Below, one piece after another: positions 6,165 through 10,399 of a stretch of 10,399 nucleotides of DNA. Source of the DNA: Clostridia bacterium (GTDB lineage: Bacteria; Bacillota; Clostridia; Oscillospirales; Acutalibacteraceae); assembly GCA_900764115.1 (NCBI GenBank), contig CAAFMR010000336.1, positions 1 through 10,399 on the forward strand, in the 5' to 3' direction. The translations under genes and the position numbers were made by a program. Position 1 is the first letter of the stretch. The number at the start of each line of letters is the position of its first letter. Under the pieces are notes generated by a model, which saw nothing but the letters and a program-made list of their open reading frames with translations, was not told the origin of the DNA and made no database searches.

Positions 6165-6551
6165 ATGGAACCGAAACGGACGTTTACCGCTGCGCATATC
6201 CGGTATTTGCTGACGATGGACGAGCTGGACCCGAAAAACAAGGGCATCCGCTGCGTGGATATTGCCATGGCGCTGGGGCTGTCCAAGCCCAGCGTTCACG
6301 GGATGATGAGCACCTTTGCCGGATGGGGTCTGGTGGAAAAGCAGGCTTACGGCGATGTGTTTATGACCCTGGATGGGCGTGCCGCCGCCCAGCGATACCG
6401 GCGGTATTATACCGCCGTGGCGGGGCTGCTGGGGCGCAGCTTTCCGGAGCTGCACGATGTGCGCACGGCGGCATGCTCTCTGCTGGCGGAGATTCCGCTG
6501 CAAAGTTTGGAAAAGCTGTGCAGCCGCTGCGAGGCGGCAGTCACTTCATAA
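6165..6551 (+). CDS. Short DtxR/MntR-like transcriptional regulator lacking classical metal ligands
   Basis: This 128-residue protein has a DtxR-type N-terminal winged helix: IRCVDIAMALGLSKPSVHGM (helix-turn-helix, about 28-47), then GLVEKQAYGDVFMTLDGRAAA (wing, about 55-75), and a dimerisation-like helical part to the end. There is no C-terminal SH3/FeoA domain. Aligned by eye with MntR and DtxR, the usual ligand positions are not conserved: Y for MntR H77, R, A and C for E99, E102 and H103, and non-ligands at the N-terminal D8/E11 positions. It has cysteines at 30, 104, 119 and 122 (CSRC), which could form another site. ATG 6165 follows AAAGGAGG (6153-6160). A further in-frame start at 5970 would overlap the Cys-rich gene and was rejected. 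It is placed between feo and an ABC transporter and may control either or both. Confidence 0.8.
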   Translation: MEPKRTFTAAHIRYLLTMDELDPKNKGIRCVDIAMALGLSKPSVHGMMSTFAGWGLVEKQAYGDVFMTLDGRAAAQRYRRYYTAVAGLLGRSFPELHDVRTAACSLLAEIPLQSLEKLCSRCEAAVTS

Positions 6552-6571
6552 TATAAGGAGTTGAATGGAAC

Positions 6572-7273
6572 ATGGCGATTGTCGAATTTCAGGATGTGAG
6601 CCGGGTATACACCAGCGGCGATCACGAGCTGCGGGCGCTGGATCACGTGAATATGACGCTGGAGGAAGGGAAATTTGTGGTCATTCTCGGACCCAGCGGC
6701 GCCGGGAAAAGCACATTGTTAAACCTGCTGGGCGGGCTGGACAGCCCCACCGAGGGCAAAATATTGGTGGAGGGCAAGGATATCGCCTCTCTCACCGGCA
6801 ATCAGCTGGCGGAATATCGGGCAGAAACCGTCGGGTTTGTGTTCCAGTTCTATAACCTGGTGCCGACCTTGACGGTGCATGAAAATGTGGCGCTGGTTAA
6901 GGAGATCGCGCCCCACGCGCTGTCCGCCACCAAAATGCTGGAGGAGGTGGGACTGTCCGACCATCTCAAAAACTTCCCGGCGGAGCTGTCCGGCGGCGAG
7001 CAGCAGCGGGTGTCCATTGCCCGGGCGTTGGCGAAGAATCCGAAGATTCTGTTGTGCGACGAGCCCACCGGCGCGCTGGATTCGGAGACCGGCGTGCTGG
7101 TGCTGAAGCTCCTGCTGCGTATGGCGCGGGAATACGGCAAAACCATCGTCATCGTCACCCATAACCAGAACATTGCCAAAATGGCGGATGTGGTGCTGCG
7201 GGTGAAGAACGGGCACATTGTCTCCCGGGAGGAGCAGCCTCATCCGGCGTCCGCCGACGAGATCGATTGGTAA
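6572..7273 (+). CDS. ABC transporter ATP-binding protein, MacB/LolD type
   Basis: This 233-residue cytoplasmic ATPase should power the FtsX-type permease encoded next. Visible motifs are Walker [10 protein letters not shown] (40-48), Q-loop Q92, signature LSGGEQQ (139-145), Walker B ILLCDEP (159-165, catalytic E164), D-loop ALD (168-170) and H-loop H197. The [16 protein letters not shown] segment and the overall length are typical of the MacB/LolD/FtsE group. An AAGGAG lies 11 nt before ATG 6572 and only 20 nt separate it from the regulator gene, so the two are probably cotranscribed. The substrate is unknown. Members of this group export antimicrobial peptides, lipoproteins or toxins, or act as mechanical transducers without transport. 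Confidence 0.95.
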   Translation: MAIVEFQDVSRVYTSGDHELRALDHVNMTLEEGKFVVILGPSGAGKSTLLNLLGGLDSPTEGKILVEGKDIASLTGNQLAEYRAETVGFVFQFYNLVPTLTVHENVALVKEIAPHALSATKMLEEVGLSDHLKNFPAELSGGEQQRVSIARALAKNPKILLCDEPTGALDSETGVLVLKLLLRMAREYGKTIVIVTHNQNIAKMADVVLRVKNGHIVSREEQPHPASADEIDW

Positions 7274-7279
7274 AGGAGG
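7272..7279 (+). promoter_or_regulatory. Ribosome binding site that decides the permease start
   Basis: AAAGGAGG begins inside the stop codon of the ATPase gene and lies 8 nt before GTG 7288. The longer frame from TTG 7267 would place this element inside the coding region, so the GTG is the better start. Confidence 0.75.
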
Positions 7280-7287
7280 CGGCTGGG

Positions 7288-9568
7288 GTGCTGTTCAAAA
7301 AGCTATGGCGCACGATGGGACTCTATAAGGCGCAGTTCATCTCGATGATCCTGATGATTGTTCTGGGCATCGGGGTGTTTGTGGGCTTTAATATGGAATG
7401 GGTGAGTATTCAGGAGAATACCTCCGATTTATTTGCAGAAACCGGCTTCGCCGACTATCGGATCGTGTCGGAAACGGGATTTACCGCCCGGCAGCAGGAG
7501 GATATTGCCGCTGTGGACGGTGTGGAGCGGGCAGCCCGCTTTCTGTCGGTGACGGCGGATGTGGAGGAGCGCTCCGGAGACACCCTTTCGTTGGCGGTGA
7601 CCCAGGATGGGCGGGTGTCCGGTCCCTATCTGGTGGAGGGAGCCGCCTACGACGCTGCCAGCCCGGACGGGATCTGGCTGGCGCAGCAATATGCGGATGC
7701 CAACGATGTCCGGCTCGGGGACACCCTGACGCTGGTGTATAAAAACATTCGCCTGACCGGCACCGTCAAAGGACTGATCAAAGCCGGTGAATTTATGATC
7801 TGCGTGCGGGATGAAAGCCAGCTGATGCCGGACTTCCGCACCCACGGCTATGCCTATATTTCTCCGTTTATGTACGAAGATGCGGCAGGCATCGCCTATT
7901 ATCCCCAGCTGTATGTATGCTCCGATTTGGACAAAAAGGCGTTCACGGAGCAGGCGGATCGGGTGCTGGGGAAAACCTCAATGATTCTCACCAAGGATGA
8001 GGTGATCTCCTATTCCGGGGCGCAGGGCGAAACGGAAGAGGGACAGACGATGGGTGCTGTGCTGCCGGTGCTGTTTCTGCTGATCGCCGTGCTGACTATG
8101 GTGACGACGATGCACCGGTTGACCGCCAAGGAAAAGACCCAGATCGGCACATTGAAGGCGCTGGGCTTCAAGGATGCCCACATTCTGCGGCATTATACCG
8201 CCTATGCGCTGATGATCGGTCTGGTGGGCTCCGCCGGCGGCGTGGGGCTGGGTTACCTGATTGCGTGGATGGTAATGAACCCCAACGGGATGATGGGCAC
8301 CTATATGGATTTGCCCCGCTGGCGGCTGTGCTTCCCCTGGTTCTGCTATGTGGTGGTGGCAGGCATCATCGGGCTGCTGACGCTCATTGGATTTTTGTCG
8401 GTGAAGAAGATGCTGGCGGGGACGGCAGCGGATGCGCTGCGCCCCTATACGCCCAAAAAGGTGAAGCCGCTGCTCATCGAAAGGACCCGGCTGTTTCATC
8501 GCTTGTCCTCCGGCACCCGTTGGAATGCCCGGGATATTATGCGGCATAAATCCCGCAGCGCTATGAGCCTGCTGGGCATTGTGGGCTGTATGGTGCTGAT
8601 CGTCGGCTCCCTGGGGATGAAGGACACGATGAATGCGTTTCTGGATCTGTATTACGACGGCGCTACCCGATATGCCTCCCGGATTTATCTGGCAGAGGAC
8701 GCCACCGAGGCACAGCGCACAGAAATTGCCGATCGCTACGATGGCGATTGGAGCGGCACGGTGGCGGTGCAGCTGGAGGATCAGGCGATTTCGCTGGATG
8801 TGTACAGCGTGCCCCATGACCGGGTGCGGTTCCCCGCCAAGGAGGGCGGCTATACGACGCTGGAGGATGACGGCGCCTATCTGTGTATGCGGCTGGCGGA
8901 AAAATATGAGCTGACGGTGGGGGATACCTTCATGGTCAGCCCCTACGGCACCGATAAGGAGTACACGCTGCGGGTAGCGGGGATTGTGCGCAGCGTGGCG
9001 GAAAATATCACGATTACGCCGGCTTATGCCCAGCGGCTGGGGCTGACCTATACGGTGGACAGCGTATATACTGCCACGGAAAAAGCTCAAATCGGCGCTG
9101 ACGCTGCCATCAAAAGCGTCCAATCCAAGCAGGCGATCATGGATTCCTTCGACAGCTTTATGGAAATAATGAATATGATGATCGTCATTTTGGTGATTGG
9201 CGCTTTGGTGCTGGGCATTGTGGTGCTGTATAACCTGGGCGTGATGAGCTATACCGAGCGGTATCGGGAGATGGCAACCCTCAAGGTGGTCGGCTTCAAG
9301 GATAAAAAAAATCGGTCAGCTGCTCATCGGACAGAATTTGTGGCTGAGCGTGGTGGGAATTCTCATCGGGCTGCCGGCAGGCATCGGCACGCTGGCGTAT
9401 TTGCTCAAGGCATTGGCGGGCGAATACGAAATGCGTTTGGCGATCAGCCCGCAGACGGTCGTTATCAGCATTCTGCTGACCGCCGGTATGTCCTTGCTGG
9501 TGGGTTGGATGGTATCCCGGAAAAACCGCAGGATTGATATGGTGGAGGCCCTCAAGGGCGCGGAGTAA
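7288..9568 (+). CDS. ABC transporter permease with two FtsX domains, frameshifted near the 3' end
   Basis: The intact protein would have 759 residues. It has a first helix (about 17-35), a large extracytoplasmic domain, and a first FtsX block with helices near 256-276, 307-329 and 351-372. A second unit starts with a helix near 425-445, then an outer domain, then a helix near 632-652. Both FtsX units carry the same cytoplasmic motif, TLKALGFKD and TLKVVGFKD. Right after the second, an A8 run (9304-9311) shifts the reading frame. The in-frame product stops at 9537 with a non-membrane tail, whereas the other frame continues as KIGQLLIGQN and two more helices ending in MVEALKGAE (stop 9566-9568). 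The gene is therefore a frameshift mutant, a sequencing or assembly error, or corrected by slippage. GTG 7288 was chosen over TTG 7267 because of the AAAGGAGG upstream. It is paired with the adjacent ATPase; the substrate is unknown. Confidence 0.88.
9304..9311 (+). other. A8 homopolymer at the permease frame break
   Basis: Eight consecutive A residues sit exactly where the FtsX similarity moves from one frame to another. Removing one A (or a +1 or -2 shift) restores the full-length frame. A runs of this length are prone to polymerase slippage and to sequencing error. Confidence 0.85.
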
Positions 9569-9770
9569 ACCGGAAATTAAGGCTTTCGGACAGGGCGACG
9601 GCGCGGGAATGCGCCTCCACCTGTCCGCTGCACAGGCGCAGCTGGGCGGCGGTGTGGATATAGGCATTGTGCTTGTGCAGCTGCAGCTGCTGCGCCACCG
9701 GCAGAGACAGAAAGTAGGCGCGGGCGCTGCGGCTGTCGCGCAGCAGCGCCGCCAGATCCGGATAGTACAT
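9552..9770 (-). CDS. Small conserved-looking protein of unknown function
   Basis: This 72-residue protein is encoded on the opposite strand, convergent with the permease and overlapping its last 17 nt. A GAGGTG element (9778-9783 read on the minus strand) lies 7 nt before its ATG, unlike the shadow frames around it. The N-terminus MYYPDLAALLRDSRSARAYF followed by LSLP resembles small proteins common in gut clostridia (pattern YPDL-x-x-LL...AR-x-YF-x-SLP). I know no function for that group. No signal peptide or membrane helix is evident. The C-terminal 20 residues are Arg/Ser-rich without clear structure and may be extended relative to relatives. Confidence 0.66.
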   Translation of the reverse strand: MYYPDLAALLRDSRSARAYFLSLPVAQQLQLHKHNAYIHTAAQLRLCSGQVEAHSRAVALSESLNFRFTPRP

Positions 9771-9790
9771 AGCGTTTCACCTCATAGGTA

Positions 9791-9804
9791 GTATGTCCAC
9801 ATAC
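9791..9804. promoter_or_regulatory. Perfect 14-bp palindrome in a divergent intergenic region
   Basis: GTATGT-CC-ACATAC is a perfect inverted repeat in the 77-bp gap between the minus-strand small gene and the plus-strand membrane/HMA pair. A binding site serving one or both genes is possible. I find no clear -35/-10 pair in either direction, so the role is uncertain. Confidence 0.4.
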
Positions 9805-9847
9805 GGGCGAAAATGAAAACAACGATTGAAAAAGGAGGGTTTTCCCT

Positions 9848-10012
9848 GTGAACGAATGGATATTCAATGCCGAAGCCTGGGGCTTGGCAGCCATCGCTGC
9901 CGCGCTGTTTGTGGCGGCGTGTATTCTCAAATACGGATTGCGTAAGCTGGCGGAGAGAACCGCTCCCGCCGAAAGGAGAGATAGCAATGACGGAAATCAC
10001 GCTGCAGGTTGA
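9848..10012 (+). CDS. Small single-span membrane protein upstream of an HMA protein
   Basis: This 54-residue frame starts with GTG, 9 nt after a strong AAAGGAGG (9831-9838). It begins MNEWIFNAEAWGLAAIAAAL, giving one membrane helix at about residues 11-28 followed by a positively charged KYGLRKLAERTAPAERR segment. One Cys (C25) lies in the helix. It overlaps the HMA gene by 26 nt and contains that gene's ribosome binding site, suggesting coupled translation. I do not recognise a family. It might anchor or deliver metal with the HMA protein, or be mainly a leader. Its size, layout and strong ribosome binding site recall the FeoB-associated protein, but it lacks the Cys-rich tail. Confidence 0.66.
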   Translation: MNEWIFNAEAWGLAAIAAALFVAACILKYGLRKLAERTAPAERRDSNDGNHAAG

Positions 10013-10250
10013 CGGGATGGCGTGCGGTATGTGCGAATCCCACATCAATGACTGTGTGCGCAGCCATTTTCCGGTGAAAAAGGTCACCTCCTCCCATACC
10101 AAAGGGGAGACGGTGATTCTCGCTGAGGAGCCGCTGGATGAAGCGGCGCTGACGGCGGCGATTGACGCCACCGGATATACCGTGACCGGTGTTTCGTCGC
10201 GGACGGTGGAGAAAAAATCCGGCGGCTTGTTCGGTTGGTTGAAAAAATAA
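9987..10250 (+). CDS. HMA-domain heavy-metal-binding protein, CopZ-like
   Basis: This 87-residue cytosolic protein has a heavy-metal-associated (HMA) domain over residues 1-70, with the metal loop GMACGMCESH (C13 and C16) and a typical ending strand ATGYTVTGV. It probably binds Cu(I) or a similar thiophilic ion and hands it to a partner. The short basic/aromatic tail GGLFGWLKK (79-87) could touch the membrane or a partner. AAAGGAG lies about 8 nt before ATG 9987; an upstream in-frame ATG at 9867 lacks this and would add residues unlike an HMA protein. No copper ATPase is next to it here. The ATPase at 550-2544 lacks an HMA domain, but a functional link is speculation. Confidence 0.88.
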   Translation: MTEITLQVDGMACGMCESHINDCVRSHFPVKKVTSSHTKGETVILAEEPLDEAALTAAIDATGYTVTGVSSRTVEKKSGGLFGWLKK

Positions 10251-10260
10251 GGAATGGTGC

Positions 10261-10302
10261 AGAGCCGGGGACAGCTGTCTCCGGTTCTTTGCCGGATTTT
10301 TT
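10261..10302 (+). terminator. Terminator region after the HMA gene, with overlapping hairpins
   Basis: A 14-bp stem AGAGCCGGGGACAG/CTGTCTCCGGTTCT (10261-10288, two wobbles) starts 10 nt after the HMA stop. A second, shorter hairpin TCCGG-TTCTTTG-CCGGA (10280-10296) is followed directly by six T residues (10297-10302). The two share 10280-10288 and cannot form together. Termination is the likely role. Confidence 0.65.
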
Positions 10303-10323
10303 GCAACTTTTCCGGTTTGGGGC

Positions 10324-10352
10324 TTGACAAAGTTGTGCCGGAATGGTAAAAT
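10324..10352 (+). promoter_or_regulatory. Near-consensus promoter of the tRNA gene
   Basis: TTGACA (10324-10329), a 17-nt spacer and TAAAAT (10347-10352) form an almost ideal sigma-A promoter. Transcription would start about 12 nt before the tRNA 5' end, as usual for stable RNA genes. Confidence 0.87.
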
Positions 10353-10370
10353 AGCTTGCGTCAACAACAC

Positions 10371-10399
10371 GGAGAGGTGTCCGAGCGGTTTAAGGAGCC
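10371..10399 (+). tRNA. tRNA-Ser, 5' part only (cut by the window end)
   Basis: The 29 nt begin GGAGAGGTGTCCGAGCGG and continue TTTAAGGAGCC, which is the acceptor arm and D arm of a bacterial serine tRNA. The anticodon lies beyond the window, so the isoacceptor cannot be named. Confidence 0.85.

Noticed and set aside
7267..7287. TTG start for the permease overlapping the ATPase gene
   Set aside because: No ribosome binding site precedes it, while GTG 7288 has AAAGGAGG 8 nt upstream.
7978..9123. 381-residue frame on the minus strand opposite the permease
   Set aside because: His/Gln/Arg-rich shadow without any domain. The plus-strand permease explains the region.
9867..9986. Upstream extension of the HMA protein
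   Set aside because: Different in character from HMA proteins and covered by the small membrane protein in another frame. ATG 9987 has its own ribosome binding site.

Overview
This window looks like a GC-rich chromosomal segment from an anaerobic Firmicute, most likely a gut clostridium of the Oscillospiraceae/Ruminococcaceae type. That placement rests on strong AAGGAGG-type ribosome binding sites, a clostridial-style feo cluster (two FeoA genes, FeoB and a tiny Cys-rich membrane protein), sigma-A-type TTGACA promoters, and the look of the small proteins. It is a judgement by eye, not from a database search. Almost everything with a readable function concerns metal ions.

Region 1 (about 95-2593) is a self-contained zinc/cadmium-type export operon. 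An ArsR/SmtB-family metal sensor overlaps by 8 nt a P1B-2 ATPase with an extreme His/Cys-rich N-terminus. The promoter is buried in a 46-bp palindrome that contains the expected 12-2-12 SmtB-type operator. The ATPase carries DKPGT instead of the near-invariant DKTGT at its phosphorylation site. A 14-bp hairpin terminator ends the unit.

Region 2 (about 2634-6147) is a ferrous iron uptake operon: feoA, feoA, feoB and a 56-residue FeoB-associated Cys-rich membrane protein, closed by a strong terminator. Its promoter carries three TTAG-N6-CTAA palindromes, one placed right at the expected transcription start. FeoB has an unusual acidic insertion of about 110 residues in its first extracytoplasmic loop.

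Region 3 (6165-9568) holds a short DtxR/MntR-like regulator whose classical metal ligands appear to be missing, followed by a MacB/FtsX-type ABC transporter (ATPase plus two-FtsX-domain permease). The permease frame is broken at an A8 run near its 3' end. The regulator is the obvious candidate to bind the feo boxes, but this is inference.

Region 4 (9552-10399) holds a small conserved-looking gene on the minus strand, convergent with the permease, and a divergent pair: a 54-residue single-span membrane protein overlapping a CopZ-like HMA metal-binding protein. It ends with hairpins, a near-consensus promoter and the first 29 nt of a tRNA-Ser cut by the window edge. Bases 1-94 show no gene.
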